DNA of 64,000 nucleotides from Metellina segmentata (Eukaryota; Arthropoda; Arachnida; Araneae; Tetragnathidae): contig OX375880.1 of NCBI GenBank assembly GCA_947359465.1, positions 18,980,120-19,044,119 on the forward strand, given 5' to 3'. The notes under the pieces were generated by a model that saw only the letters and a program-made list of their open reading frames with translations, was not told where the DNA came from and searched no databases. How positions within the stretch are numbered: position 1 is the first letter of the stretch; the number at the start of each line of letters is the position of its first letter. Positions 44,523 to 57,364 of this stretch are shown one piece after another. A program made the position numbers and the translations under genes.

Positions 44523-45735
44523 GTAAATATATACTTATGTGTTATCGATCTTTTTCGGGGGGGGGGGTGATTTAAAATAAATCATTCCTTCATGCATGAA
44601 TGTTACATTGGCCATTAATTTTACAATAAATTATTTTGTAAACATCCGAAATTCAACGTGTGCTAACCTTCTACTAGTAGGTAATCTTACTAGTGGCGTT
44701 GATTTAAGGGAATCCTTGAGGCCCCTAGTCCTCCAGCGAAAGTATTGATTTCTGAAATATCTTAACAAAATAAATATTATCAATCGAAAAAAAATTGTAA
44801 GCAAAATTTTAGTTATTATTTTATATTCGCTATAAAACAATTGCTATCTTTAAAACAACACACAGTTAAAAAAATAACCGTGAATCTTAAAATAAGTTAT
44901 TAAATGACAATTTATAACTGTTATAAGAATGATTTTTTTCGTAAAATAACATAAATCTCACATTTAAAAAAATGTGAATGAAATTTTATGTTTGCTAAGA
45001 AAAGAAAAATATGCAAATTAGAATAATCTCAGAATCATTAAAATTTATACTCTGAGAACAATAAGAACCGCTTTCTGAATGAAAATTCAGATTCAGTTTT
45101 GCGCTTGGCGTATAATCGAATCTCTATTGGATTAAAAACATTAAAACAGTTTTCCAATCAATGTAATATCACGCATCAAGTTGAATTCTTTATTTAATTT
45201 TTTATTATCTTTCTTTGTAGCGACATAATATATAAATAACATATGATAGATGACTTTCGTGGGTTTTTTTGGCGGCCCTCCTATAAGTCACAGTGAATCT
45301 ATGTGGCCTTTGGTCTAAACAAGTCTATGCATCCTTGGTCTAGTGCACAGAGTAGGTCTAGTGGACATGTATTCCAAAGAAATAAGACATGTTGATAACA
45401 CAGTAGTCGGATAACGGGATATAAGATAAGCCATTTTGTGGTTAATAGTTCACCTACGCACGTCTTATCTTTTGAGAGGTCCTCATCAGCAACATGTGCA
45501 TTGTTCTTTTCCCCCGATGCCCTGAAATAGGGATATTTCGATAAAATAACAATAAAGAAAGAGTGAAGTAAAGTGAAGTGAGAACCAACGGGAATATTTC
45601 ACTTCTTTTTCCCCGATAGGTTTATTTTTCATTGACAAATTTTCCCCCTTTCGTTTTCAAGGACTTGCTGGTTTTTTCCTTTTTTTTTTTGTTACTTTCA
45701 ACAACGCGTCTTCTAAACAAATATTTTGCGATCAG
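44523..45735. other. Candidate intron sequence
   Basis: Begins with GTAAAT and contains G9 at 44,559. No repeats or genes recognised. Ends at the possible acceptor GCGATCAG. Confidence 0.35.
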
Positions 45736-45849
45736 TTTGGAAATAAGAATCGTACAGATTCGATTGAAATCGCTGCGATATGTCGCCACTTTCTTTAGCT
45801 TGGATGGGTGTTTTGCTGGTTTCGTCTTTTCACCACGTGACAAATGCAG
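45736..45849 (+). CDS. Candidate alternative exon 2b: signal peptide
   Basis: The only AG after a long pyrimidine tract (45,671-45,697) lies at 45,734-45,735, which defines an acceptor. ATG at 45,780 opens 23 codons: MSPLSLA, then the hydrophobic core WMGVLLVSSF, then a polar end HHVTNA. This is a textbook signal peptide with small residues at -3 (T) and -1 (A). The exon ends in phase 1 (GCAG|GTTAGT after 45,849), the usual phase for signal-peptide exons. Joined to 59,907 it would give TNA|DDKTKGSEPL, about 290 residues in all. It could instead belong to an unrelated secreted protein. Confidence 0.5.
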
Positions 45850-47490
45850 GTTAGTTTCCAGTTTCAATTTTCCCGACTCGCGTTTCGTAACAAAATAAAA
45901 AAGACGAACGCGAACTAAAACAGAGCGTGATGTAATCGAGGATTATGTAACAGCAGTAAGCGGGTGTTATGCAAGCTATATTGCTTTTTTTTATTCGAGT
46001 CACACCGAACCATTGGGCTGATGCAGAAGTTCGTCACGTTTTTGACGCTCGATGGCGTTTCATCACAAAAACGAAGTGTTTTCTATTTCACGCGTGTGAA
46101 GTTTTGATGTTGTTTAAAAGGAGGAATTTCAGCGAGTGCGCGGGAAAAAATTGTGTTGTTGGGTTCCGTTTCTGAATTTAGTTTCGCATTAAAAATGGCA
46201 GACAATAAGGAGCATTTTCGATTACAGTCCGTATCGATTGTATGGTCAACTCAGCGGTCCAGAAAAATAAGACCATATAAGCAGGGTGACCATATATGCG
46301 GAACAATACTACACTACAGGATTTAATTCACCTATCAGAATATAGTGCTCACAAACAAATAATTAAACTTTTAAGAACATTTTAAAAATTAATTCGCGTA
46401 GTAAAAACTACAGTAAGAAATATGCAATAGTGAAATTTTTTAGTGAAATTTATTAGCTTACCTTACCAATCTAAGTACAGTACGCATACGTGCGTGCATC
46501 CATATTCAATGCATCCATTCTACTATTATAACGAATCTACGGCACTTACAATAATGGGATTTAACACACAGGTAGTCCGAAATTTTTGCAATTTTTGGGT
46601 CGCGGTGAATTTTAAAATTCAATCTACAACATTTTAAAATGAATTTAATGGAATTTAATTATTATTCTTGTCTTTGTGGAATGGCAACAGCATAAAAGAT
46701 AACTGATTCTAAATTCCTTTTTTTCGTTTCCGTTTTCATTTTGCGCAATAGAACAATTTGTCAGCAGTTAGAAGAAAAAAAAAATTATTTTTCAACATAA
46801 GTGATCGTTTGTGTTTGTCACATGATCCAAACGAAACAAAATTTTCTTTTACTCTTTTCGTCTCAATTTCAACGTACTTTTCAAACAGGGAGCTATAACT
46901 TCGAACAATAAAAAAAACAGATGTCCACCTGTTGTGCTTGGGGAGGAAGAGAATTGAGAGGGGTGGGTCGAAAAACACTTTTTTTCGAAATCGCTATTCT
47001 AATAGTGCGGAAAAGGTTCTCTCTGGGTTCAATAAACACGGTGTAAAATATTTTTTTGATTGGATAATATCTTCTGCCCCCGCATCGCACTTGAATTTTG
47101 GAAATTTGGGTAAAAATTGGCCATTTTTATTCGGCATAGGAAATATAATTATTTTCGATATTGCTATTCTAATAGTGCGGAAGAGGTGCCCATTGGGTTC
47201 AATAAGAAAGGTGTAAAATATTTGTTCGATCGAATAAATATCTTCTGTTCTCACATCGCAATTGAAATTTTGCTATTTTTGAAGAAAATTGCACTTATTT
47301 CGTCTATTTATGCTCTCTGTAAGTTGAGTGACTTCCCTGACAGGAAGTGAAAGGAGGGTTGGGGGGTTCACAGTTCACATTCCTCTGCCGATATATCTGA
47401 AGTAGATTTAAATCTGGACATTTACAAACTATCGACAGCGAACCATTTAATCTCTCTTACTGATCGTAAGTACAAACAATTAACTAACTC
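45850..47490. other. Candidate intron; tandem duplication of 168 bp
   Basis: A tandem duplication with period about 168 bp lies at 46,985-47,278 (shared CTATTCTAATAGTGCGGAA, TGGGTTCAATAA, GTGTAAAATATTT). ATG at 46,195 in the context AAAAATGG opens a 42-codon frame (MADNKEHFRLQ) with no clear donor. No gene is recognised. Confidence 0.4.
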
Positions 47491-47493
47491 CGT

Positions 47494-49130
47494 TTGTATC
47501 TAAATCATCAGAAATGCAACTTGGCCTCCCTTCAACTGCTATGGTTGCCGACAGGTTTGGAATCTCGTACGAACCGGGCTGTGGCTTCAATTTCTTCAAG
47601 TGTTCTTCACGATGCCGGACTCAAAACTAGAAACAACTCAGATTTGGTGGTTGACAAAAACACAAGCTGCGAAGAGAAAGGCTAAAGTTAGAAAGGATTT
47701 AAAATTTCAAGTTTTAAAGCGAAGCTCAGGCATTACCGTTGAAGGGGCTGTATTTCGATGGTCGTAAAGATTCTACATTGATAGAGGAGAGAGTAGATAC
47801 TAAAAGATACACGAGAAAAGCAAAACAGGAACATTTATTTCTTATTGAAGAATCGGGTTCACGTTACATTACTCATTTGAGTCCATCATTTGGCACCGCA
47901 AAACAGATTTCCGCGACTATTATCGGATATTTTGAAGGGATCACAAGAGATCTTTCAGAGCTTCTGGCAATTGGCTGTGACTGCACATCTGTTAATACCG
48001 GATAGAAATCCGGTGTAATTCGGTTTTTGTAATTGAAACTTGGTAAACTTCTGCAGTGGGTAACATGTTTCCTGCAATTTAATGAACTAACTCTGAGGCA
48101 TATGTTTGAAACGTTGGATGCGCCAACAAATGGTCCCAAACCATATTTTGGTAATATTGGGAAGGCGCTCCTTACATGTGAAACTTTGCAGTGACAACTT
48201 TCGAAATTATTGACGGCGAGTTACCAACAACTGATAGACGTGACTTAAGTAAGGATCAAATGTACTTACTAGAAATATATCAAGCGGTGCGATTGGATAA
48301 GTGTTCTGATGAACTGGCTAGACGCAGTCCTGGTCCATTATCACATTTACGCTGGCTAACAACAGCGAACAGAGTTCTAAGTATGTTAGTTCTCCAGATC
48401 CTTTTTTGAAGTTGAAACAAATCGCTGAGTTTGTTATGAAAGTTTACACTCCGAACTGGTTTAATATAAAGTATAAACATTGACTGAAAGATGGAGCGAA
48501 CTAAGCATGTGTGGAATACTATTTCTAGATCCAGGTATTTATCTCAAGACCTCGCCGACCAACCGGTCTAATGGTTAAGGTATTGGCCTCTGGATCGGAA
48601 ATTTCCCGGTTCGAATCCGGGTCAGGGCATGGATCTAATTGTGCTGTCCTTTGTTAAGGACATTGATGGTCCTCCCACTGGGTGCTCCTCCACAAGTGGC
48701 CGTCGCTTCCGGCCTTGTAGTGGCCAATGATTAAGTTCATATGTGCCCGCCATAGGATAAAAAAATCTCAAGACCTCAAGGGTGTCGTTGATGGAGTAAT
48801 GTGTAGAAATTCGTTCTTTGCTCTTGTCTGAGTATGTTGAACGATGAAAGACCGCACATCAAAGAACTTGCTGCACGACGTATAATTAAGTCTAGAGAGT
48901 CATCTTCTAATGTAAAGTCAGTACATGTATTTCTCCCACCAAAACTGAATTTTGTAGCTGCTGACTATACGGAATTGATTGACTGGTCTTCAATTACTAT
49001 TACTTCTCCACCAATCCTCCGTGATATATCCACTGCTGTATTTAGTTCCATTGTTCGTGATAAGAAAAATCCTGAAGGAGATACGTTGATTGTTTATATT
49101 TTAGATTGTTTTGATTTAAAAATTTTAATT
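47494..49130 (+). pseudogene. Transposon-derived protein pseudogene, split by a SINE
   Basis: Decayed frames read GLYFDGRKDSTLIEE, QEHLFLIEESGSRYITHLSP, ELLAIGCDCTSVNTG and a stop, then VIRF. They continue as GELPTTDRRDLSKDQMYLLE, SPGPLSHLRWLTTANRVL, FVMKVYTPNWFNIK, and finally DERPHIKELAARRIIKSRES and DYTELIDWSSITITSPPIL. This is a family of hAT-like transposon proteins common in arthropod genomes, normally one long frame. Here at least five stops or frameshifts break it, and a SINE (48,554-48,764) interrupts it. Assignment to hAT rests on layout, not on search. Confidence 0.7.
48554..48764 (+). repeat. SINE with type-2 head and different body, 211 bp, intact
   Basis: The target duplication ATCTCAAGACCTC (13 bp) lies at 48,541-48,553 and 48,765-48,777. 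The tRNA head has GACCAACCGGTCTAATGG, an A-box region (TTAAGGTATTGGCCTC) and an exact B box (GGTTCGAATCCGGG). The body differs from all other SINEs here (TGTGCTGTCCTTTGTTAAGG, CCTTGTAGTGGCC) and ends in ATAAAAA. The interrupted reading frame resumes after the duplication. It is the best-preserved SINE in the window and likely young. Confidence 0.95.
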
Positions 49131-49213
49131 TAATTGGATTTAAACATGCCTTCAAAATAAAATACAGTTACACCAAAAAATGAATATAATGTGATTTAAC
49201 ATTTTATAACTCA

Positions 49214-49709
49214 CTAGAACGCTAAATCAATAAAATAGTTTCCCAACCACAAAAATTCCACGAAGCGCTCGAACTCTTTTAAAAGCAAAGACAGGTGATC
49301 GTGCACCAACCAGGAGAATGAATGTTTAGGCTCAGTCTCGCCTAAAATCCACGCTAATGTCTGAAACATGTCCAAAATGCCTCTGTTCACGCGCCGTCCC
49401 ACATCTTGAGTTTGGATTTAAATGCAGCTACTTTGTCTGCCAACTTGAAAACAGTTGTTACATTTCTCAAAAATAGAAAATAGAGACATTCAGAATTCAG
49501 AAATCATAATTGAAGCTCTAGTAACAAAACAAATTTCAAGTTCTGATTTACCGCCTTCTAATTTGAGTGGACATTTCATAGATTAGAACCGCACAAACCC
49601 GAGATAAATACACCAAAGTAAATAAAATGGAAATAATTTAATATTTCTTGGACGGCCCGGTACCATTTGATCCACGGACCGGTACCGGCCCGGGGGTTGG
49701 GGACCACTG
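49214..49709 (-). pseudogene. hAT element end with transposase fragment
   Basis: On the minus strand it starts CAGTGGTCCCCAACC, a typical hAT terminus. It then carries a decayed frame, FKLADKVAAFKSKLKMW followed, after a shift, by GRRVNRGILDMFQTLA, GETEPKHSFS and VHDHLSLLLKEFERF. This block is familiar from hAT transposases of fish and invertebrates. The other end of the element is missing. Confidence 0.65.
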
Positions 49710-49834
49710 CTTTAGACAGAAATCTCGAAACTTGTATGAGCGCGGAATGCTGGATCGGAGAGATAGATAAAGGTCATCGAACAGAATGTCATTTACTTTA
49801 TTGATTAACCCTTCTTTGCATGATTGTTTCTTTA

Positions 49835-51321
49835 TCTCTCTATATTAAAAAAAAGTTGCCGCCGCCGCAGGATTGAAAAATGTGTTGTTAAGCTCGATTC
49901 TTAGACGGTTTCCCGAGAAAGTACTGATCGGAAAAAAATGAAATTAACATGCTTTGTTCTTCATCGTATTCCCTGGATAATTATTAAGATTTTTTTCCGA
50001 TGCGGCTATTAGTTTAGGTTTTATTAAGTGTTAAAGTTGAAGAAGTGAAATTTCTTCCGCGAGTGAGCAAAACACATTCAAATTTTCAGTCTTCAGTCGT
50101 GAGTTTTTTTTTAAGAGTACCTCTCAACGTAAATTTTTGCAGCTCGTCGAGTTGTTTTTAAAATTTCAATTTGGTTCTTGATAATATTTTTTTGAAATTC
50201 GGGAAAAATCGGGACTTTTTTGTTACTTTTTTTTAAAACTGCCGTATCTATATCTTATTACTATTAGTTTTTAATTTTTAAAATATCGCAGTATACCTCA
50301 GAATGTACTCTTTCTTACGGTACTATTATTTTTGAAATTGGTTAATAATTAAATTAGATGCGATCAAAAGTTGGTGATACAAAATTCGGAATCTTTGGAT
50401 ATTTTCGCTACTTTTTGTCACAACAGTTATATCTACAGAAAAAAACCATTATTTTTTAAATTTGAGAACATCACTGAATACATTACATTACACTCTTTCT
50501 TATGGTACAATTATTTTTTAAATTGGTTAATAAATAAAATCGATGCAATTAAAAGTGGGTCATACAATTTTCGGAACTTTCAGATCGTAATTTCCGATAC
50601 AAAACTAAAACTGTCATATATATATCGTATTACTATTAGTTTTTAATTTTTTAAATATCGCAGTATACCTCAGAATGTTCTCTTTCTTACAGTACAATTA
50701 TTTTTAAAATTGGTTCATAAATAAATTGGATGCAATCAAAAGTTGGTGACACAAATTTCGTAATTTTTATTTCGCGGAGCATTGCATTCGCGGAGGGTTG
50801 TATTTTTTACTATCGGGTTTGCCAGATATCAAATTTATCGTAGCACCAATTGCCATGAAAACGATTTCTTTTTATTTGGCGAGGATAAAGGCTCGCTTTT
50901 TTCCATCTCTTTTCAGACGGTTTACCGAGAAAGTACAAAGTACAGATCGTAAAGTTTTTAGATTAACACGGTTTACTTAAAATTGCACAGGCAACAAGAT
51001 GCAGAAGATTTTTTACTGATGCGGCTATTAGTTTAGGGTGCATTAAGTGTTAAAGTAAAAATAAGTGAAATCACTTGCGAAAGAGGTATTGGTTTGCGAA
51101 GCAAACCAAACGGGATTGCGTAGCAATCCCCGGGGGTCGGCGAGCAGGTTGCGAAGCCCTCGCTGTGACGTCATGGACCGGAAAGTGAAATTAGAATACA
51201 AATTATTCAGATAGTTTCACTGTGCTAAAGGAATGTTGGTTTGCGAAGCAAACCAAATGGGATTGTGTAGCAATCCCCGGGGGTTGGCGAGCGTAAGCGA
51301 GCAGGGGACGGAGCCCCCTAG
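49835..51321 (+). mobile_element. Non-autonomous Helitron, family 1, 1,487 bp
   Basis: Starts TCTCTCTATATTAAAA after A and ends GGGACGGAGCCCCCTAG before T. It includes a partial internal duplication of the middle (the GTACTCTTTCTTACGGTAC-like block near 50,310 recurs at 50,490 and 50,685). It has two successive 3'-end-like modules with GGTTTGCGAAGCAAACC (51,091 and 51,237). No Rep/helicase frame. Confidence 0.88.
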
Positions 51322-51819
51322 TTGGTGAAATAAATCAAGATGATATAATTAATGTTCAAAATTGAAGGAAAAATTGGTTAAAAAAATCTTAGTATAAATT
51401 TAGCAAAAATGAATAGGATGGTAGGTATCATGTGGTATTTTTTAAATTAAACGCAAACTTTTTCAGAAATTGCTCTGAAAATAACAGAAACACATGTTAC
51501 AAACCTTTCTTCCACTCATTTTCACTTTTTTAGCAATAGAAACTCAAATATAATAAAACAAAATTAAAAACGAAATCATACGTTTATTGCAACTACAACA
51601 AACAGCGGAATGACAACTTCAAGCTCGTTTTACTGATAGTGACACTTGTTTATTTTTGACAGCTATGTTTTTTTTTTATGCAATGGACATTAAAAAGGTA
51701 TCCAGACACGATCCACTTAAAGTGAACTTGTTCTTTTATATAATTTTTGGGCATTCAATGTTATGATGGAAATTTCCACTATTATGCAAAGAAGGGTTAA
51801 ATATAATTTTTAGTAAATA
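51322..51819. other. Candidate intron, AT-rich
   Basis: Nothing recognised between two Helitrons. Confidence 0.35.
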
Positions 51820-51827
51820 CTAGCCAC

Positions 51828-52397
51828 TAGGGATGCGACATCGATGTCAATGTTTTCAAAACATCGATGTTTTAAAAAAAACATCGATGTTTTTAACATC
51901 GATGCATTGGAGTCGATGTTTTTGTAACAATGATGTTTATACTTGTCGATGTTTTATTTTTAAAGGAAAAAAATTACCGTTATAAAAATTTAATAAATAA
52001 CCAAATAGCATAATTTTCATAATCAGCAAATTGATTATACTTTTAGACCAAAGTGGCAGAGGATGAAGGGTCTGAAAGTAGTGATGCGACGTCGATGTTT
52101 TCAAAACATTGATGTTTTATAAAAAACATCGATGTGTTGGAGCCGATGTCGCATCACTACTTGCTAAACCAATTTTAAGAAATGGGGAAAACAATTTTAA
52201 ATGCATGGATGTTTTCCTGTCGATGTAGCATCACTAGTTGCGAAACCAGTTTTAGGAAATTAAGGAAATAAGTTTAAATACACTGAATTTTACGAACATC
52301 GATGTTTAAAAACATCGATGTTTTTGGGGCGATGTATGATCAACATCGATGTTTTAATTTTGAACATCGATGTTTTGCTGTCGATGTCGCATCACTA
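51828..52397. mobile_element. ACATCGATGT hAT-like MITE, 570 bp
   Basis: The target duplication CTAGCCAC lies at 51,820-51,827 and 52,398-52,405, inside the Helitron terminus. Ends are TAGGGATGCGACATCGATG and CGATGTCGCATCACTA. The interior is built from ACATCGATG blocks. It is shorter than the copy at 26,703. Confidence 0.92.
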
Positions 52398-52689
52398 CTA
52401 GCCACTGCGTTGCCCGTTCCAGTGGGAAAACCAAATGGGAATTCGTAGCCTATTGGATAACAGCCAGCACAGATTCCCATTTGGTTTATGGGAATTTGTA
52501 GCCTATTGGATTACAACAATAACGGAGTTGCCCGTGGTGTTGTTTTGCTTCGCAAACCAAATGGGCTTTGCCCGTGACAGTTCTTTTCGTGGAAATCACA
52601 ATCCCCTTGGTGTTGGTTTGCTCCGCAAACTAAAAAGTATAAATATTTAATTGAAGAATATTTATTAAAAGCAAATCAAACGTATAAGG

Positions 52690-53267
52690 CAGGGCTCGAA
52701 ATACCCGAGTGCACAGGTGCAATGTGCACATGAATATAAAATTGTGCACCTGATTTTTTCCCGCTAGGTGCACGCAGTGCACTTAACGTTAAAAAAAAAA
52801 AAAGAGTAGGGAGGGGGGGGAGCGTGTTTTTTGTTATTTTGATGTTTGAACAAAATATTAATATCGACCTCTCTCGTTAAAATTCCTAAATACACATTAT
52901 GCGAAACAAAATAGCTGGGCCGTAACGGGTTTATACGGGAGGAAGGGTTACTTGTGTCACTGCCACCAGAACTTTCCGATGATCGAAACATTTTCCAGAT
53001 AGCTCTGTTGAAGTGACTGTCGCGACAGCCGTACGTCGGAGAAGGGGGAATTTTTTAAATACTTTTATTTACTATCTACTTCGAACCTAAAAAACATACC
53101 CAGCATACTAAAAAACATACATAAATAATATAGCAGTTTGCATTACATTAATACTCGTATGTTACGGTTTTTTTCTAAATGTATACCTAAAATATAATTT
53201 GTGCAACTAATTTAAAAACTTAGGTGCACAAGGTGCACCTGCATTAAAAAATCTATTTCGAGGCCTG
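52690..53267. mobile_element. hAT-like non-autonomous element, 578 bp
   Basis: Ends CAGGGCTCGAAATA and TATTTCGAGGCCTG are inverted repeats. Flanks GTATAAGG (52,682-52,689) and GTATAAAG (53,268-53,275) are an 8-bp duplication with one mismatch. Other Helitron-2 copies show the empty site (CGTATAAAGTATC). GTGCAC blocks repeat at both ends. Confidence 0.9.
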
Positions 53268-53794
53268 GTATAAAGTATATATGTGGTGTAAAATTTTCCA
53301 CAGATTTCAAATCCGTCAAAATTTTCATTATATCTTGAACGAAAAAAAGCACTGAAGAAAACGCCAGTGATAACTTAAATAATTTCTTTTGCTTCACTCG
53401 AATCCGTTTCTCAGGAAATCAAAATGAATTAATCTCGAATCAAACGAAGGTCATTCGAATCTCTTTGGTGACATTCCCATTTAATTGCGAAGAGAGGGAA
53501 AGCTGAAAAAACTTGGCATGGTTCCAAAGGCTAACGTCAATAGTAACGTCACGTTGAGGGAGAAAAGTAAAAATTCTGGTGCTTCTTTTTTTTACCAAAG
53601 ATTAAAGAGGTGAAAAAAACTTTTCATTAATTTTAAAATGTTCTTGATTGAATTTTTAAAATTCGCTGTGACCCAAAAATTGCAAAAAAATTCAGACTAC
53701 CTGTGTGCCAAATACCATTACTGTAAGTGCCATAGATTCATCAAGACTTCGCGTGCGGAAAACAGACAAACACTTCCTTTTATAATAGTAGAGG

Positions 53795-55579
53795 AAATAA
53801 TTGCTCTTCAAATTTTGTCAAACAAATGGGTCGAACTTTTTCATCAACCCGATATTTATCCAATTCTTGTTCTTTCAGTGCTTCCCCAATAAGAGGGTGT
53901 TCTGCTTAAAAAAATTATAGACAGCAAAAATTCATTTGGTTTCTGAACGAAAAAAGGTTGGGTGTATACCTAATTTTGTGATACAGAATTTTGTAAATTT
54001 GGCCGTTTATCTTTAAAGTATATATTAAAAAGAAAATGGTAAATTCCTTGTCAAAAATATTTCTGAATATGTACTTAACTATTACTATTAAGTTCAGATC
54101 ATAATTTACTGGTCTTGGGATTTGAAAGAAATCCCTAGGTGTTGTATATAATACTCAATTTCGGGGAGGCACTTATTTTGTTTTGCAATTTCATACGAAT
54201 TGAATAGTTAAATTATACTGAAGTTAAAAAACTGTTTTGAAAATTGTTTGAATTAAGTCAATGGTATTTATTATTATGTTGCGTACATAAAATTAAATGC
54301 TTTATGTACTGAAGATTTGTGATATTCCTGCAGATTTGTTTGTCTAATTTGTCCACAACTAACAAAATAATGACTGTAAAGCCAGACTTGGAGATTTTAA
54401 AGAAAAACACGATATTCAGAGGCTGTTCGAACATTTTTTGAACAATTTTAATGAACTGAAGATCTATTTTTTCACATGAAATTTTTGTGTTTCAAATGTT
54501 TTATTTGATAGCCCTTATTGTTAACTATCTTCCTACAATTTATTTTCCATGATAATAATGACTTTTGTAGTATCGGCGGAAGTATTTTGTCCCATTCTTG
54601 TTCCACCGTTTTCCAAAGTCCTTGGAGAGATTTCGGTCTACGTTTGGCACTGCTTTTTTTTAAAAGTACTTGGGTGAGACATCTGGAGATTTAGCAGGAA
54701 TATTAGTAAAGGATATTAACTTGATACCAGTTTCTTGTTCCATTTTTTTCCAAGAATTGTAGTGCATTTAGATGTATGCCTGTTTGCTTTATCCTAATGC
54801 AGGTTTACTAGTTGTTGTCACTGTGGGTAAAGATATGGTATTTCTTTTTTTAAATATTGGGGATAAAATACAGTCTTGATACTACATGTCTACATGTGGA
54901 GTTGGTTTTTACGTTTATTCCATCCTTTACTTTTTATTTTCCATTATATGCAAAACCGGCAACAGTCAAGAAAGTTTTAGATTCTTTGAACCACGTTTTA
55001 AGACTTTTTTCTCCTATTTTCTAATAAAAGGTTTTTTTTTTTTTTTAATTGAAATACATCCACGCCCTTGTCTACTGTCACATTTCCCCCATCTTCTCAT
55101 ACAATATGTCGTGTGGATAAATGATGAATGTTGTATTTTTTGGCCTTTTTAAGATTCAAATCATTGGTTAGCTATTTTATTTGCAGTTGAAACTGTAGCA
55201 TTTTAATGACAGCAAAAGAGTCCATTTACCTTGGCGCATTCTCTTTTAAAATTAAAGATCTTACCTAACAAATATTTTCAGTTCTTTTATTTTTTGGATA
55301 CGTATTTAGAAGTATTTTCCCACTTGTACGCTTTTGTCGTTTCTCGTTAATAATATTACTTATCGTACCTTTAGATATCGAAAAACCATGACTTTTACAG
55401 TGTTTTTGAATAACTGAAAATGCATAATTCTCTTCGGAAAGAGCGGGAACAGCCTTCCATCCATTGCTTATTTAAAAACGCCATTTTGAAAGCAAACAAA
55501 ACTGAGTTAGCAGACGATAAGTTATAATTTTTCACTGCTTCGAAAATAAAATTCTTTTATTGCATACGATTTTTTTACA
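53795..55579. other. Candidate intron, AT-rich
   Basis: No gene recognised. Around 54,350-55,500 the sequence may be an old transposon in reverse (for example TCCATTTTTTTCCAAGAATT), but no motif is secure. Open frames of 60-90 codons here lack motifs. Confidence 0.35.
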
Positions 55580-56149
55580 GGTCACAGGGTGGTAACAGAA
55601 CCGGGAAAACCGGGAAATCAGGGAATTCTCAGGGAACTTTTTAATTCTGGAAATATCAGGGAATTCTCAGGGAAAATTTCCAAATTTTACAAAAAATCAG
55701 GGAATTTTTGAAATTTTGGTAAAAACGGTAACTATGGTCGTATGGCCTATTTAGGGATGAACGATTACAAGTACTTTTGAGAATCGAGTAAATCATATTC
55801 TCCGAAATTGAAATTCGAATTAGGAACACTGGCGTCATAATTTTCGAACGCCGCGAAAACCGCCGCTGTGGTTTTCACGGCCGGAGCGTCTCGTCGCAGT
55901 GAGGCCAGCGATACAACTTGTGGTTTACAATTTGAAATTTGTGTAACTAATGATGTTTTTTTTTTGCATGCAATTACATTTTTGAAGAATATTTTGGTAA
56001 AGCTTCAATCTACGTTTATAGCTGTGTAACAGCTTTGGCGCTTTTTTTTTTTGGCGCACTTCTAAATTTGCCAAGGAAGAAATTATTTCAGATGAACCAA
56101 TGAAATCAACCGACAGTTTAACGAATTTTGAAAGAACTTTAAAGAATAA

Positions 56150-57148
56150 CAGCCACTGCGTGGCCAGCACGGTGTTGTCCTTGACAGTTCTTTTAGTTTG
56201 GTCAGGTGTGACCACTGCTACGAATACGGTTTGAGAAACAAACCAATTGAAATTTCGTATCCTATTGGATAACAGCCATCATGGCGTTGCCCGTGGTGAT
56301 GGTTTGCTTCGCAAACCAAATGGAAATTTGTAGCCTATTGGAATGAATTCCCTGCGAATTTCCATTTGGTGAATAATTTTATGAACTATGATTTGCTTCG
56401 CAAATTGGGTAACAGGTCATAACGGAGTTGCCCGTGCCTTCGCAAACCAAATAGGAATTCGGCGTGACGTCACAATCTCTTGTGAATATATATATTCAAT
56501 TAAAAAATTATTTATTAAAAGAAAATCCAACGTATAAGGTAATCTATCTGGTGTCAAATTTTCCGAAAATTTCAAATCCGTTGAAATTTGTAATCTATTT
56601 TTAACGATCCCGATTTTACAAAAAGAACTAAACAATGCAAGCCAAATTTTTTTTCGCTGAAAATCTCTCAAAACGTTACAATTTCTTGCGAAAATATTAA
56701 AGATATTCAATTTACAATTTTTATTTATTTAAAATAAATCATATTTTTAGGTATTGAACTAATGTGAAATTTTCCGCAGATTTCAAATCCATTGAAATTT
56801 TTACTCTATCTTTAATGGTCTAGTAGATAGAAAAAAGAACTAAATAACTCCAGTGAAAATTTTATTTGTTTTTTATCGTCTGCTGGAAAATCATTCCTCC
56901 GCGCTAAATGGAAATGGAATCTAAAATAATAAATTTAGAATCTACGATCTTCTTTGCTGTTACATGCAATAATAATTAAATTTCATTAAATTCATTTTAA
57001 AATGTTATGGATTAAATTTTAAAATTCGCTGCGACCCAAAAATTGCAAAATATTTGAATTAACTGTGCTGTAAGTGCCATAGATTCGTCTAGACTTAACG
57101 TGCAGGAAACAAACAGAGAGACTAACAAACATTTACATTTATAATATT
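56150..57148 (-). mobile_element. Helitron family 2, about 1.0 kb, reverse
   Basis: The terminal module GCCACTGCGTGGCCAGCACG lies at the left edge (3' end in its own orientation). The 5' part (TATTATAAATGTAAATG on the minus strand) lies at the right. Interior blocks match the 52-53.8 and 62.7 kb copies, including GGCGTGACGTCACAATCTC. Confidence 0.7.
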
Positions 57149-57364
57149 CGATTCAAAATGAAAATTTAACCTTTTAACTACGACTATAGATATAACAAGC
57201 TCGATTCTTATAACTTCCAATGCGCAACTGCTGTAATGGCCGCAGTCTTAATTATTTCTTGGCGCGATTCTTATAACTTTTAAGGTACAACTGATGTACT
57301 GGCCGTTGTCTAAATTCTTTCTTGGCGCGATCATGGTACGACTGATGTACCGGCCGTAGTCTAA

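Larger units (their letters stand above)
51820..53794 (-). mobile_element. Helitron family 2, reverse, carrying two hAT insertions
   Basis: On the minus strand it begins near 53,794 (CTACTATTATAAAAGGAAG, GTGTTTGTCTG) and ends at CTAG (51,820-51,823) followed by T. The stretch CTAGCCACTGCGTTGCCCGT (+ strand) is its terminal region. hAT-like elements at 51,828-52,397 and 52,690-53,267 are inserted, so the original element was about 0.8 kb. The 5' terminal TC is mutated to CC. Confidence 0.75.

Noticed and set aside
45622..45867. Lysine-rich minus-strand protein of 81 aa
   Set aside because: Its lysines come from poly(T) on the plus strand, and it overlaps the better supported signal-peptide exon on the other strand.
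46195..46320. Alternative first coding exon (MADNKEHFRLQ) with good start context
   Set aside because: No convincing donor within the frame, so it cannot be linked to the exon at 59,907.
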